From NCBI RefSeq assembly GCF_002803075.1, contig NZ_NNBK01000004.1, positions 1 to 64,000 of the forward strand: a DNA stretch of 64,000 bases, given 5' to 3'. Source of the DNA: Streptomyces sp. CB01373 (GTDB lineage Bacteria > Actinomycetota > Actinomycetes > Streptomycetales > Streptomycetaceae). Below, piece by piece: positions 28,110-37,984 of this stretch. The number at the start of each line of letters is the position of its first letter. The stretch's first letter is position 1. The notes under the pieces are model-generated. The model was not told the DNA's origin. It worked only from the letters and a program-made list of their open reading frames with translations, and ran no database searches. Position numbers and translations under genes: made by a program.

Positions 28110-29170
28110 TGCGAAGCAGCGGCAGCGGCAGGAACGGCGGGCGCGGCAACCACCGCGGTGCCGGCGACAACAGGGACGAGCGGCAGGGGCAGGGCCGCCC
28201 CCGCAAGCCCCGACCCGAGGAGCGCCGCTACGACGTCGGCCCCGGCGCGACGAAGGACGGCCCGAAGGCAGGGCGCGGCGGATCCGCGCGCGGCGGTGTC
28301 AAGGGCGGCCCCAAGCAGCCCCAGCAGGGCGGCCGTACGGCTCCGGCCCGCTCCCGCGAGTACGAGACGCGGATGGAGGAGCGCAACCGCGACCGGTACG
28401 CCGGCAAGAAGGACGTCAAGCTGCCGAAGACCTTCCCGGGCGCCGAGCAGGAGGGCGAGCGGCTGCAGAAGGTGCTCGCCCGTGCCGGGTACGGTTCGCG
28501 GCGCGCCTGCGAGGAGCTGATCGAGCAGGCCCGGGTCGAGGTCAACGGCGAGATCGTCCTGGAGCAGGGCCGCCGGGTCGACCCGGAGAAGGACGAGGTC
28601 AAGGTCGACGGGCTGACCGTGGCCACGCAGTCGTACCAGTTCTTCTCGCTGAACAAGCCCGCCGGTGTGGTCTCCACCATGGAGGACCCGGAGGGCCGCC
28701 AGTGCCTCGGTGACTACGTCACCAACCGCGAGACGCGCCTCTTCCACGTGGGCCGGCTCGACACCGAGACCGAGGGCGTGATCCTGCTCACCAACCACGG
28801 CGAGCTGGCGCACCGGCTGACCCACCCGAAGTACGGCGTGCGCAAGACCTATCTCGCGCACATCGTCGGCCCCATCCCGCGGGACCTGGGCAAGCAGCTC
28901 AAGGACGGCATCCAGCTGGAGGACGGCTACGCGCGCGCGGACCACTTCCGGGTGGTCGAGCAGACCGGCAAGAACTACCTCGTGGAGGTCACCCTCCACG
29001 AGGGCCGCAAGCACATCGTCCGCCGCATGCTCGCGGAGGCGGGTTTCCCGGTCGACAAGCTGGTCCGCACCGGCTTCGGACCCATCACCCTGGGCGACCA
29101 GAAGTCCGGCTGGCTGCGCCGCCTGTCGAACACCGAGGTCGGCATGCTGATGAACGAGGTCGACCTCTAG
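28109..29170 (+). CDS. rluB: 23S rRNA pseudouridine synthase RluB family
   Basis: 353 aa. Residues 1 to about 110 are a basic, Gly/Arg/Gln-rich disordered arm. An S4 RNA-binding domain follows (RLQKVLARAGYGSRRACEEL), then the RsuA/RluB catalytic domain with the catalytic Asp in VGRLDTETEGVILLTNHGEL near residue 215 and the C-terminal EGRKHIVRRMLAEAGFPV. It isomerises a uridine near position 2605 (E. coli numbering) in 23S rRNA. ATG 28109 is taken, overlapping the scpB stop (TGATG); the TTG at 28106 is possible. The Arg/Gly arm is much longer than in enterobacteria. Confidence 0.92.
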   Translation: MRSSGSGRNGGRGNHRGAGDNRDERQGQGRPRKPRPEERRYDVGPGATKDGPKAGRGGSARGGVKGGPKQPQQGGRTAPARSREYETRMEERNRDRYAGKKDVKLPKTFPGAEQEGERLQKVLARAGYGSRRACEELIEQARVEVNGEIVLEQGRRVDPEKDEVKVDGLTVATQSYQFFSLNKPAGVVSTMEDPEGRQCLGDYVTNRETRLFHVGRLDTETEGVILLTNHGELAHRLTHPKYGVRKTYLAHIVGPIPRDLGKQLKDGIQLEDGYARADHFRVVEQTGKNYLVEVTLHEGRKHIVRRMLAEAGFPVDKLVRTGFGPITLGDQKSGWLRRLSNTEVGMLMNEVDL

Positions 29171-29187
29171 ACCTCGTCAGGACGTCC

Positions 29188-29221
29188 GAGCCGTCCGAGC
29201 CCTCCGGGCCCCGGACGGCTC
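29188..29221 (+). terminator. Terminator after the scpAB-rluB operon
   Basis: A 10-bp perfect stem (gagccgtccg / cggacggctc) encloses a second GC-rich stretch. It lies 18 bases after the rluB stop. Confidence 0.75.
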
Positions 29222-29339
29222 AGCCGTCTCCCCGGCAGGCCGACGCGTGGCGGACACGGCGCAGAGAGTCCGCCACGCGTCGGTGATCGGGCTCCGCGGG
29301 GAGCGGGCGCGGTGAACACGACCCCGGGGCCGCGGATCC

Positions 29340-29843
29340 TCAAAGCAGGCGGACGGAGTTCCCCTCGATCTTGATCTGCTTGACGGGGAGCGGTCTGACG
29401 GCCGGGCCGTGGGCCACCGAGCCGTCGGTGACGCGGAACCTGCTGCCGTGGCAGGGGCAGTCGATGGTGCCGTCGGCCACCCTGTTCACCGTGCAGCCCT
29501 GGTGGGTGCAGATCGCCGAGAAGGCCTTGAACTCGCCCTTCTCCGGCTGGGTGACCACGACCTTCTGCTGCGCGAAGACCTTGCCCCCGCCCACCGGGAT
29601 GTCGGCCGTGCTCGTCAGCTCACGCCCGGCGGCGGTCCCCTCCGTGGCCGGGGAGGTCGCCGCCGGGTGGGACGTCTCCGAGGTGGGCGACGCCCCCGTG
29701 GGGGAGGCCGTCTCCGGGGGAGAGGTGGCCTCGGAGGCGGGTGACGCCTCCGAGTTGCTGCTGCCGGTCTTGCCGCAGCCCGCCGCCACGAGCGCCGCCG
29801 CACTCGTGGCGAGCACCGTGCGCCGCGTAGAGCTCTGGGTCAT
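29340..29843 (-). CDS. Secreted Rieske [2Fe-2S] lipoprotein
   Basis: 167 aa. The N-terminus ([17 protein letters not shown]) combines a twin Arg with a lipobox LVAAGC, suggesting a Tat-exported lipoprotein with Cys at about residue 23. A Ser/Thr/Pro/Ala/Glu-rich linker to about residue 75 precedes the Rieske domain, with cluster ligands in CTHQGC and CPCHGSRF. It probably transfers electrons at the outer face of the membrane; its partner is unknown. It is transcribed toward the rluB terminator. Confidence 0.92.
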   Translation of the reverse strand: MTQSSTRRTVLATSAAALVAAGCGKTGSSNSEASPASEATSPPETASPTGASPTSETSHPAATSPATEGTAAGRELTSTADIPVGGGKVFAQQKVVVTQPEKGEFKAFSAICTHQGCTVNRVADGTIDCPCHGSRFRVTDGSVAHGPAVRPLPVKQIKIEGNSVRLL

Positions 29844-30062
29844 GTTTCATCACTCCGGGGGTTCCGGGGGAGGGGAAGAGCTCCGAGCGGAGCAGCAGCA
29901 TTTTCGCATCGAACACCATGAAGTCGAAGCAAATCGGGGCAGTACGCGATAAACCACCCGTTTCACTTGTTGTCTCAGCGGGCGGGCGCCGCCCACCCGC
30001 CCCACGCGGTCTGACTAGGCTGGATGCCCGAGACCCGATTCACCTCAGCAAGGAGCAGCGCC

Positions 30063-30425
30063 GTGGCGGTACGAGCGGTCCGGGGAGCCGTCCAACTCGA
30101 ACGGGACGAGGCCGGCCACATGGACGAGCAGGTGGGGGCGCTGCTCACCGCCGTCCTTGAGCGGAACGGCCTGAGCGCCGACGACCTGATCAGCGTCTGG
30201 TTCACGGCCACCCCCGACCTGCACAGCGACTTCCCGGCCGCCGCGGCCCGCAAGCTCGGCATCGTCGACGTACCGCTGATCTGCGCCCAGGAACTGGACA
30301 TCGCGGGAGCCATGCCCCGCGTGGTCCGCGTCCTCGCGCACATCGAGTCCGACCGGCCGCGCGCCGAGATCGCGCACGTCTACCTCGGCGCCGCGGCCGC
30401 CCTGCGCAAGGACATCGCCCAGTGA
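30063..30425 (+). CDS. aroH: Chorismate mutase, AroH type
   Basis: A 120-aa trimeric AroH-fold enzyme converting chorismate to prephenate. It has the start VRAVRGAVQLERDEAGHMDE, VWFTATPDLHSDFPAAAAR, QELDIAGAMPRVVRVL and AHVYLGAAAALR. The GTG at 30063 is chosen because AAGGAG lies 7 bases upstream; the longer frame from 30024 has no ribosome site. It is coupled to tyrA by a GTGA overlap, so prephenate passes directly to the next enzyme. Confidence 0.95.
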   Translation: MAVRAVRGAVQLERDEAGHMDEQVGALLTAVLERNGLSADDLISVWFTATPDLHSDFPAAAARKLGIVDVPLICAQELDIAGAMPRVVRVLAHIESDRPRAEIAHVYLGAAAALRKDIAQ

Positions 30426-31507
30426 GAAACGCACTCGTCATCGGCACCGGGCTGATCGGCACCTCCGCCGCCCTGGCCCTCGCCCGGCGCGGGGTGGTCG
30501 TGCACCTCGTCGACCACGACCCGGAGCAGGCCCGCACGGCGGCGGCGCTCGGCGCCGGCACGGACGCGGCCCCCGACGGCCCGGTCGACCTCGCCGTGGT
30601 CGCCGCGCCGCCCGCGCACGTGGCGGGAGTGCTTGCGGGCGCCATGCGCCGGGGCGCGGCCCGCGGCTACCTGGACGTGGCCAGCGTCAAGGGCGGCCCG
30701 CGCCGCGAGCTGGAGTCGATGGGCCTGGACCTGTCCGGCTACATCGGCACGCACCCCATGTCGGGCCGCGAGAAGTCGGGTCCGCTGGCGGCGACCGCCG
30801 ACCTCTTCGAGGGCCGCCCCTGGGTGCTCACCCCCACCCGGGACACCGACACCGAGGTCCTCAACCTCGCCCTGGAGCTCGTCTCGCACTGCCGGGCGGT
30901 CCCGGTCGTCATGGACGCCGACGCCCACGACCGTGCCGTGGCCCTCGTCTCCCACATGCCCCACCTGGTCTCCAGCCTGGTCGCCGCGCGTCTGAAGAAC
31001 GCGGAGGAGGCGGCCGTACGGCTGTGCGGGCAGGGCATCAGGGACGTGACCCGGATCGCGGCCTCCGACCCGCGGATGTGGATCGACATCCTCTCCGCCA
31101 ACCCGGGACCGGTCGCCGACCTGCTCTCCGACATCTCCGTCGACCTGGAGGAGGCCGTGCAGGCCCTGCGCGCCCTCCAGTCCTCCGACGAGGCCAAGCG
31201 CCGCGAGGGCGCCACCGGTATCGAGGACGTGCTGCGGCGGGGCAACGCCGGCCAGGTCCGGGTCCCCGGCAAGCACGGGTCCGCGCCGCGGGTGTACGAG
31301 GTCGTCGCGGTCCTCATCGACGACCAGCCCGGGCAGCTGGCCCGCATCTTCGCGGACGCGGGGCTGGCCGGGGTCAACATCGAGGACGTGCGCATCGAGC
31401 ACGCCACCGGGCAGCAGGCCGGTCTGGTGCAGCTCATGGTCGAGCCGAAGGCGGCACCGGTCCTCACCTCGGCCCTGAGGGAGCGGGGCTGGTCCATCCG
31501 CCAGTAA
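30422..31507 (+). CDS. tyrA: Prephenate dehydrogenase with C-terminal ACT domain
   Basis: 361 aa. It oxidatively decarboxylates prephenate in tyrosine synthesis. NAD(P)-binding GTGLIGTSAALALARRG is at the N-terminus, followed by VASVKGGPRRELESMG, IGTHPMSGREKSGP and HMPHLVSSLVAA. From about residue 290 an ACT domain (YEVVAVLIDDQPGQLARIFA) probably gives feedback control by an aromatic amino acid. Confidence 0.95.
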   Translation: MRNALVIGTGLIGTSAALALARRGVVVHLVDHDPEQARTAAALGAGTDAAPDGPVDLAVVAAPPAHVAGVLAGAMRRGAARGYLDVASVKGGPRRELESMGLDLSGYIGTHPMSGREKSGPLAATADLFEGRPWVLTPTRDTDTEVLNLALELVSHCRAVPVVMDADAHDRAVALVSHMPHLVSSLVAARLKNAEEAAVRLCGQGIRDVTRIAASDPRMWIDILSANPGPVADLLSDISVDLEEAVQALRALQSSDEAKRREGATGIEDVLRRGNAGQVRVPGKHGSAPRVYEVVAVLIDDQPGQLARIFADAGLAGVNIEDVRIEHATGQQAGLVQLMVEPKAAPVLTSALRERGWSIRQ

Positions 31508-31596
31508 GAGGGCGTCCGGGAAGCCAGTAACCTTGTGCGGGGCGCCCTCGCGTCCCGCACACCACCCACCACCCTTCACCAGGAAGGTGCCCCGCT

Positions 31597-32292
31597 GTGG
31601 AAATCGGCGCCGCCCGGACCGCCCTGCCCGTGATCGTTGCCATCGACGGCCCCTCCGGCACGGGCAAGTCGAGCACATCGAAGGCCGTGGCCACGCAGCT
31701 CGGCCTGAGCTACCTGGACACCGGCGCCCAGTACCGGGCGATCACCTGGTGGATGGTGACCAACGGGATCGACATAGAGGACCCCACCGCGATCGCCGCG
31801 GTGGCCGGCAAGCCCGAGATCGTCTCCGGCACCGACCCCGCCCACCCGACGATCACCGTCGACGGCGTGGACGTGGCCGGCCCGATCCGCACCCAGGAGG
31901 TCACCTCCAAGGTCAGCGCGGTCAGCGCCGTGCCGGAGGTGCGGACCCGGATCACCGAGCTCCAGCGCTCGCTGGCCACGTCCGCCGAGACGGGGATCGT
32001 CGTCGAGGGCCGCGACATCGGCACCACCGTGCTGCCCGACGCCGACCTGAAGATCTTCCTCACCGCCTCCCCCGAGGCCCGCGCCGCCCGGCGCAGCGGC
32101 GAGCTCAAGGGCGTCGACGTCCACGCCACCCGCGAGGCCCTGGTCAAGCGGGACGCGGCCGACTCCAGCCGCAAGACCTCCCCGCTGGCCAAGGCCGGCG
32201 ACGCGGTCGAGGTGGACACCACCGAGCTGACGCTGGCGCAGGTCGTCGAGTGCGTGGTCACCCTCGTCGAGGAGAAGCGGGCGGCGAAGTGA
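31597..32292 (+). CDS. cmk: Cytidylate kinase
   Basis: 231 aa. It phosphorylates CMP and dCMP. The P-loop is AIDGPSGTGKSSTSKAVA (residues about 15-32), followed by YLDTGAQYRA and VVEGRDIGTTVLPDADLKIF, then KRDAADSSRKTSPL of the lid region. The GTG at 31597 is preceded by AGGAAGG at 9 bases. It lies 89 bp after tyrA and overlaps the acyltransferase by 4 bp, the usual actinobacterial cmk-plsC-der arrangement. Confidence 0.96.
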   Translation: MEIGAARTALPVIVAIDGPSGTGKSSTSKAVATQLGLSYLDTGAQYRAITWWMVTNGIDIEDPTAIAAVAGKPEIVSGTDPAHPTITVDGVDVAGPIRTQEVTSKVSAVSAVPEVRTRITELQRSLATSAETGIVVEGRDIGTTVLPDADLKIFLTASPEARAARRSGELKGVDVHATREALVKRDAADSSRKTSPLAKAGDAVEVDTTELTLAQVVECVVTLVEEKRAAK

Positions 32293-32969
32293 GCCGTCCG
32301 CCGGAGCCCGCGGCGGGCCCTCCGTCGGAGCGCGGCGCCGACGTCGGCCGGCGCATCGGCGTCGGGCTGATGTACGGGCTGTGGCGCCCGCGCGTGCTGG
32401 GTGCCTGGAAGGTGCCCGCCACCGGCCCGGTGATCCTCGCGGTCAACCACGCGCACAACGTCGACGGCCCGATGGTCATGGGCGTGGCACCCCGGCCGGT
32501 GCACTTCCTGATCAAGAAGGAGGCGTTCGTCGGCCCGCTCGGTTCCTTCCTGACCGGCATCGGCCAGCTCCAGGTGGACCGGCACTCCGCGGACCGTTCG
32601 GCGATCACGCGGGCGCTCGGTGTCCTGAAGCAGGGCGGCGTCCTCGGGATCTTCCCCGAAGGCACCCGGGGCGACGGCGACTTCGCCTCGCTGCGGGCCG
32701 GGCTCGCCTACTTCGCGGTCCGCAGCGGCGCCCCGATCGTCCCGGTGGCCGTGCTGGGAAGTTCCGAACAGCGCGGACGGTTGATAAAGGGTCTGCCTCC
32801 GCTGCGTCACCGGGTCGACGTAGTCTTCGGCGAACCCTTCGAAGCGGGCGACGACGGCGGGCGGCGTACGCGCCGGGCCCTGGACGAGGCCACCGAGCGC
32901 ATCCAGAAGCAGCTCACCGGCCACCTGGAAAACGCCAGGCGCCTGACCGGGCGCCAGGGCGACACTTGA
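32289..32969 (+). CDS. 1-acyl-sn-glycerol-3-phosphate acyltransferase (PlsC family)
   Basis: A 226-aa membrane-associated acyltransferase likely making phosphatidic acid from lysophosphatidic acid. The catalytic HX4D motif lies in LAVNHAHNVDGPMV, and the substrate motif is GIFPEGTRGDGDFASLRAGL. PIVPVAVLGSSEQRGRL is the third block. The GTG start overlaps the cmk stop (GTGA). The exact acyl acceptor is inferred from the family. Confidence 0.9.
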   Translation: MSRPPEPAAGPPSERGADVGRRIGVGLMYGLWRPRVLGAWKVPATGPVILAVNHAHNVDGPMVMGVAPRPVHFLIKKEAFVGPLGSFLTGIGQLQVDRHSADRSAITRALGVLKQGGVLGIFPEGTRGDGDFASLRAGLAYFAVRSGAPIVPVAVLGSSEQRGRLIKGLPPLRHRVDVVFGEPFEAGDDGGRRTRRALDEATERIQKQLTGHLENARRLTGRQGDT

Positions 32970-33036
32970 GTAGTGGAGCACCGCGAACCGGCGGTGGTTC
33001 ACCGATCACCACGATGAACGACGAGGTACGGACTTC

Positions 33037-34521
33037 ATGAACGACGACATCCAGCCCGACGGCTCGGCAGAGCACGAGTACGAGCACGGGGCGCTCGGCG
33101 ACGCCGAGTACGCGGAGTTCATGGAGCTCGCCGCGGTAGAGGGCTTCGACGTCGAGGACGTCGAGGGCGCCATCGAGGCCGCCGGACACGGCCCGCTGCC
33201 CGTCCTCGCCGTCGTCGGCCGCCCCAATGTCGGCAAGTCGACTCTGGTGAACCGCATCATCGGCCGCCGCGAGGCGGTCGTCGAGGACAAGCCGGGCGTC
33301 ACCCGCGACCGCGTCACCTACGAGGCCGAGTGGGCGGGCCGCCGCTTCAAGGTCGTCGACACCGGCGGCTGGGAGCAGGACGTCCTCGGCATCGACGCCT
33401 CCGTGGCCGCGCAGGCCGAGTACGCCATCGAGGCCGCCGACGCCGTGGTGTTCGTCGTCGACGCCAAGGTCGGCGCCACCGACACCGACGAGGCCGTCGT
33501 GCGGCTCCTGCGCAAGGCGGGCAAGCCGGTTGTGCTGTGCGCCAACAAGGTCGACGGCCAGAGCGGCGAGGCGGACGCCACGTACCTGTGGTCGCTCGGC
33601 CTCGGCGAGCCGCACCCGGTCTCGGCCCTGCACGGCCGCGGCACCGGCGACATGCTGGACCGCGTCCTGGAGGCGCTCCCCGAGGCGCCGCGTGAGACGT
33701 TCGGCGGGGGCGGCATCGGCGGCCCGCGCCGGGTGGCCCTGATCGGCCGCCCGAACGTCGGCAAGTCCTCGCTGCTGAACAAGGTGGCGGGCGAGGAGCG
33801 CGTCGTCGTCAACGAACTGGCCGGCACCACCCGCGACCCGGTCGACGAGCTGATCGAACTGGGCGGGAAGACCTGGAAGTTCGTCGATACCGCCGGCATC
33901 CGCAAGCGTGTCCACCTCCAGCAGGGCGCCGACTACTACGCCTCGCTGCGCACCGCGGCCGCCGTCGAGAAGGCCGAGGTCGCCGTCATCCTGATCGACG
34001 CCTCCGAGTCCATCTCGGTGCAGGACCAGCGGATCATCACCATGGCAGTGGAGGCGGGCCGCGCGCTCGTCATCGCCTACAACAAGTGGGACACCCTCGA
34101 CGAGGAGCGCCGCTACTACCTGGAGCGGGAGATCGAGACCGAACTCGCGCAGATCGCGTGGGCCCCGCGTGTCAACGTCTCGGCCCAGACCGGGCGGCAC
34201 GTGGAGAAGCTGGTCCCGGCGATCGAGGCGGCGCTGGCCGGCTGGGAGACCCGGGTGCCGACCGGCCGTCTGAACGCCTTCCTCGGCGAGCTGGTCGCCG
34301 CCCACCCGCACCCGATCCGGGGCGGCAAGCAGCCGCGCATCCTGTTCGGCACCCAGGCCGGCACCAAGCCGCCGCGGTTCGTGCTGTTCGCCTCCGGGTT
34401 CATCGAGGCGGGCTACCGGCGGTTCATCGAGCGACGGCTGCGCGAGGAGTTCGGCTTCGAGGGCACGCCGATCCACATCTCGGTGCGGGTGCGCGAGAAG
34501 CGCGGCGCGAAGAAGAAGTAG
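33037..34521 (+). CDS. der: Ribosome-biogenesis GTPase Der (EngA)
   Basis: 494 aa. Two tandem GTPase domains have P-loops [18 protein letters not shown] (near residue 61) and [18 protein letters not shown] (near 238), each with DTGGWEQ or DTAGIRKR and NKVDGQ or NKWDTL. The C-terminal KH-like domain ends in [16 protein letters not shown]. It assists 50S assembly. An acidic N-terminal extension of about 55 residues, absent from E. coli Der, is present. A tiny 8-codon frame (33014-33040) overlaps its start. Confidence 0.96.
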   Translation: MNDDIQPDGSAEHEYEHGALGDAEYAEFMELAAVEGFDVEDVEGAIEAAGHGPLPVLAVVGRPNVGKSTLVNRIIGRREAVVEDKPGVTRDRVTYEAEWAGRRFKVVDTGGWEQDVLGIDASVAAQAEYAIEAADAVVFVVDAKVGATDTDEAVVRLLRKAGKPVVLCANKVDGQSGEADATYLWSLGLGEPHPVSALHGRGTGDMLDRVLEALPEAPRETFGGGGIGGPRRVALIGRPNVGKSSLLNKVAGEERVVVNELAGTTRDPVDELIELGGKTWKFVDTAGIRKRVHLQQGADYYASLRTAAAVEKAEVAVILIDASESISVQDQRIITMAVEAGRALVIAYNKWDTLDEERRYYLEREIETELAQIAWAPRVNVSAQTGRHVEKLVPAIEAALAGWETRVPTGRLNAFLGELVAAHPHPIRGGKQPRILFGTQAGTKPPRFVLFASGFIEAGYRRFIERRLREEFGFEGTPIHISVRVREKRGAKKK

Positions 34522-34525
34522 CGGT

Positions 34526-34571
34526 GACGGCGAAGGGGCGGCCCCTGGACAGGGGCCGCCCCTTCGCCGTC
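34526..34571. terminator. Strong bidirectional terminator after der
   Basis: A perfect 20-bp stem (gacggcgaaggggcggcccc with its complement) has a 6-nt loop. It begins 5 bases after the der stop and ends 7 bases before the stop of the convergent hypothetical gene. Confidence 0.9.
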
Positions 34572-34577
34572 GGCGGA

Positions 34578-34991
34578 TCAGATTCCGCCGCGCCGTGCGG
34601 GCGGCAGGGCCGCCGGGACGTGGTGCATCCCGGTGTCCTGCCGGCCGATCGTCCCGACCCGCTGCCACTGCGCCTGCTGCCGGCCCGTGACATGGCGGGT
34701 GCCGTAGGCCCCCAGGCTGTAGGCGCCGTACACGGTGGAGCCCGTGTCGTGCGGCAGGTTCCCGAACGCTACGAAGCCCAGATCCTCCTCGCCGCTGCGG
34801 TCGCCCGGCAGGGTCCGGTAGGACTTGACGAACTCGGCGTAGAGCGCGTCGTAGATCGGCGTGGCCGAGTTGCCGCCGTGATGATCCTGAGGCGCCCGCG
34901 CCGGTGGTACCTCCCTGCCCGAGCGCAGTCGAGAGCTCGGGGAAGGGATCGGCGGGTAGGACTGGCGGCGGGGAACGTCATATGCGTGCAC
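34578..34991 (-). CDS. Streptomyces-type hypothetical protein with repeat-derived N-terminal segment
   Basis: 137 aa, no recognised domain. The apparently conserved core is SATPIYDALYAEFVKSYRTL, GDRSGEEDLGFVAFGNLPHD and VYGAYSLGAYGTRHVTG. Residues about 13-33 (PIPSPSSRLRSGREVPPARA) are encoded by a copy of the 42-bp palindromic repeat described separately, so they are probably an insertion in the reading frame. The start is GTG at 34991 with GGAG 4 bases upstream. Function unknown. Confidence 0.7.
   Translation of the reverse strand: MHAYDVPRRQSYPPIPSPSSRLRSGREVPPARAPQDHHGGNSATPIYDALYAEFVKSYRTLPGDRSGEEDLGFVAFGNLPHDTGSTVYGAYSLGAYGTRHVTGRQQAQWQRVGTIGRQDTGMHHVPAALPPARRGGI
34903..34946 (+). repeat. 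Palindromic repeat copy A (inside a gene)
   Basis: The core ctgcccgagcgcagtcgaga is flanked by ggtggtacctc and gctcggggaag. It is a divergent copy of the element also found at 35141-35174 and 52995-53036. It lies within the 5' part of the gene at 34578-34991 and keeps that frame open. Confidence 0.7.
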
Positions 34992-35140
34992 GTATCTCCA
35001 AACGACCCCGAATCGGAAGGGATGCGGCTAGGGTCTTTCGTTCGGCTCAGGCCGGATCAGGGAGCGGGGTCTGGTGCCGTGCCTCGCAAGGCGGAGGAGG
35101 GCGGCAGGGCGGAGCCCTGCCAACCGACGACAACGCCGCT

Positions 35141-35174
35141 GGGGGTGCCCCCTGCTCGAAGAGCTTGGGGGGAG
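35141..35174 (+). repeat. Palindromic repeat copy B (intergenic, internally shortened)
   Basis: gggggtgccccctgctcgaa is followed by gagcttggggggag. It matches the two arms of copies A and C but lacks about 9 bases of the centre. It sits in the 227-bp gap between two minus-strand genes, which also has a perfect 8-bp hairpin (ggcagggc / gccctgcc, 35103-35121). No gene was seen in that gap. Confidence 0.7.
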
Positions 35175-35218
35175 CGGTGCCAGGCCCCGCGAGCCCGGCA
35201 TGATCCAAACGAGAGCCC

Positions 35219-36052
35219 CTAGGTCCCCGCGAGCGGCAGGGTCGCCGCGACCAGCCGCCCGCTCGCCGCGGCCTTGTCCAGCGCGTCCCGCAGCAGGTCC
35301 TCCCGCGGCTGGCGGCCGATGGACCCGACCGGCGCGGCGAACATGATCACCTGCTGGTGCTTGTTGGCGGCCGCCCGCCAGCCGTCGGTGACCTGGAGCG
35401 GCTGGTGCGCCTGCCACCAGGCCACCGGCTGGCCGCCGCCCGCCTGGGGCTGGAGGACCGCGTGCAGCTGCCCCATGGCGAGCAGCACCGACCAGCCGTG
35501 CAGCACCGGCGGCACAGCGGCGAGTTCGGTCACCGGGACGTAGCCCTGCTCGACGAGCAGCGGCAGGAACTCGTCGCCGGTGCCCAGCGAGCCCGGACGC
35601 ACGATGGGCGCGGTCGGCTCGACGACCAGGGCGGGGTGCAACTCCCCGGTGATCAGGACGAGTCCGCTGGTCACCCCGAGCACGGCCTGCTCCGGCGCCG
35701 CCATCTGGGGCGCGGCCTGCTGGGCCGTGGACCACTGGGGCGGGGCCTGCTCCGGCACCCTGCCGGAGGGGTTCGTGTCCGAGTGGATGGAGCGGACCGC
35801 ACCCCGCAGCTGGTCCTCGGTGACCTGGACGACCTGCGAGGGCAGGCAGGTGGCGTGGGCGAAGGCGAGGACGGCGGTCTCGTCCCCGACGAACAGGACG
35901 GTGCTGGTGCGCTCCAGTTCGGAGTCGCCGGGAGTGCGGCAGGAGGTGCAGTCGTAACTGCCCGGGGCGTTCTGTCCGGCGAGCAGCCGGTCGGCCTCTT
36001 CGTCGCCGATCTCGGCGCGTACGGCGTCACTGACGTCGAGCATGCGCGGCAC
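35219..36052 (-). CDS. Hypothetical protein with zinc-ribbon-like CxxC near the N-terminus
   Basis: 277 aa. It starts PRMLDVSDAVRAEIGDEEAD and then has YDCTSCRTPGDSE, whose CxxC could be half of a metal site. The rest is a mixed alpha/beta sequence with a Gln/Ala/Pro linker near residues 100-120 and LVLITGELHPALVVEPTAPI. No known family was recognised. The GTG at 36052 is chosen because GAGGGAG lies 6-7 bases upstream. Its 5' leader would contain the hairpin at 36084-36127. Confidence 0.75.
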   Translation of the reverse strand: MPRMLDVSDAVRAEIGDEEADRLLAGQNAPGSYDCTSCRTPGDSELERTSTVLFVGDETAVLAFAHATCLPSQVVQVTEDQLRGAVRSIHSDTNPSGRVPEQAPPQWSTAQQAAPQMAAPEQAVLGVTSGLVLITGELHPALVVEPTAPIVRPGSLGTGDEFLPLLVEQGYVPVTELAAVPPVLHGWSVLLAMGQLHAVLQPQAGGGQPVAWWQAHQPLQVTDGWRAAANKHQQVIMFAAPVGSIGRQPREDLLRDALDKAAASGRLVAATLPLAGT

Positions 36053-36083
36053 GGGTGGCTCCCTCGGGATGCGGTACGTGGCG

Positions 36084-36127
36084 GAGCCGGGTGGCTCCCG
36101 GCCCATGAACCGGGAGGGACCCGGCTC
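36084..36127. promoter_or_regulatory. 16-bp hairpin in the shared intergenic region
   Basis: gagccgggt pairs with acccggctc and ctcccgg pairs with ccgggag, separated by a 2x2 mismatch, around an 8-nt loop. On the minus strand it lies 31-75 bases before the GTG at 36052, in that gene's probable leader. Confidence 0.6.
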
Positions 36128-36142
36128 ATGAAGAAGACAACG

Positions 36143-36290
36143 GGCGATCTGTGGCGGGAGTCACGCCCTCCGGCGAACGGAATCGAACCATCCCGTGCGG
36201 AGGGTGACACGCGGTGCGGAATCCGGCACTCACGGTCAACTCCCCCCAAGTTCAAGGGGGTTGGATGGGTGAAGTGAGTCACAGATCGCC
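36143..36290 (+). ncRNA. Candidate structured RNA with an 11-bp closing stem
   Basis: ggcgatctgtg (36143-36153) is the exact complement of cacagatcgcc (36280-36290). Nested inside without crossing are ccctccg / cggaggg (36166-36172 / 36198-36204) with inner acgg / ccgt, actcac / gtgagt (36228-36233 / 36274-36279) stacked on the closing stem, and within that caactccc / gggggttg (36237-36263). This multibranch layout fits a cis-regulatory RNA for the Rpf-like gene downstream, or a small inverted-repeat element. Confidence 0.5.
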
Positions 36291-36292
36291 GG

Positions 36293-37316
<1,024 letters not shown>

Positions 37317-37729
37317 GTCGCTCCGGCTCGCACCACGGGCACCAGGCCCCGTCCGGTCCACCGACCGGGCGGGGCCTTCCGCAGTCCGGCGGGGCACCGG
37401 CTTCGGCAGCGGAAGCGCCGAATTCCTGTGCCGTGCCGGCTCCCCGGTGCGGCCGCGGATTCCGAATGTGCGGCAGTCCAGGGGAGGTCGGGGAACGCTT
37501 CTTCCGGCGCATTCGGCGGGGCTTTTCCCGGTGCTGCACCGGCTGCCGGAAATTGTGTGCGTACGACTGCGGAAGACGGGCTGAACCGCCCGTACGTGTG
37601 ACGCAGCGAGACCGCTTCGGACGTGGGGACCTGTGACAGAAGCGTGACAGGAGGGACTGGAGCCATCGAAGTGACCCGTGTGCACGGGGCGGGCTTTCCC
37701 CGAGGCGGTCCGGCACCTAGCGTGGCGGT
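37317..37729 (+). other. Intergenic region after the Rpf-like gene
   Basis: 413 bp with no convincing gene on either strand. It starts with the terminator at 37344-37377. A small hairpin, acgggc / gcccgt, lies near 37575-37593. The 3' end carries the promoter of the I78-type gene (TAGCGT 6 bases before its ATG). Confidence 0.55.
37344..37377 (+). terminator. Terminator after the Rpf-like gene
   Basis: A 15-bp stem with one G-T pair (aggccccgtccggtc / gaccgggcggggcct) and a 4-nt loop, followed by tcc, lies 27 bases after the stop. Confidence 0.85.
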
Positions 37730-37945
37730 ATGGCACCGAATCCCACTCCGCCCGCGGAACCCCAGGACAACCCCGACGCCTACGTCGGCCTCGAGGCCGG
37801 ACAGGCCGAACGGCTCGCGCGCGAACGGGGCTGGAGCACGGTGCGGTCACTGCCGCCGGGCGCGATCATCACCATGGAGTACCGGTTCGGGCGGCTGAAC
37901 TTCGAGGTCAGGGACGGCCGCGTGGCACGGGCCTGGAAGGGCTGA
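37730..37945 (+). CDS. Small I78-family peptidase-inhibitor-like protein
   Basis: A 71-aa protein. Residues about 18-71 follow the I78 inhibitor pattern: an N-terminal helix (GLEAGQAERLARERGW) followed by the VRSLPPGAIITMEYRFGRLN strands and VRDGRVARAW. Known I78 members inhibit serine or metallo-peptidases and related proteins act periplasmically. No signal peptide is visible here, so its target is unclear. The -10-like TAGCGT lies 6 bases before the ATG with no Shine-Dalgarno, suggesting a leaderless message. Confidence 0.8.
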   Translation: MAPNPTPPAEPQDNPDAYVGLEAGQAERLARERGWSTVRSLPPGAIITMEYRFGRLNFEVRDGRVARAWKG

Positions 37946-37984
37946 ACGGCCGCGGGCGCTCGCAGCCCCCACGGCGGTCCTTCG

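Noticed and set aside
34992..35218. Additional small gene between the two hypothetical minus-strand genes
   Set aside because: No frame with a ribosome site and coding-type third-position bias was found. The stretch consists of repeat copy B and a hairpin.
36165..36204. tRNA gene on the minus strand, suggested by a GGTTCGATTCC T-loop-like string
   Set aside because: No matching acceptor stem, anticodon arm or D arm could be built around it. The pairing seen fits the larger structure instead.
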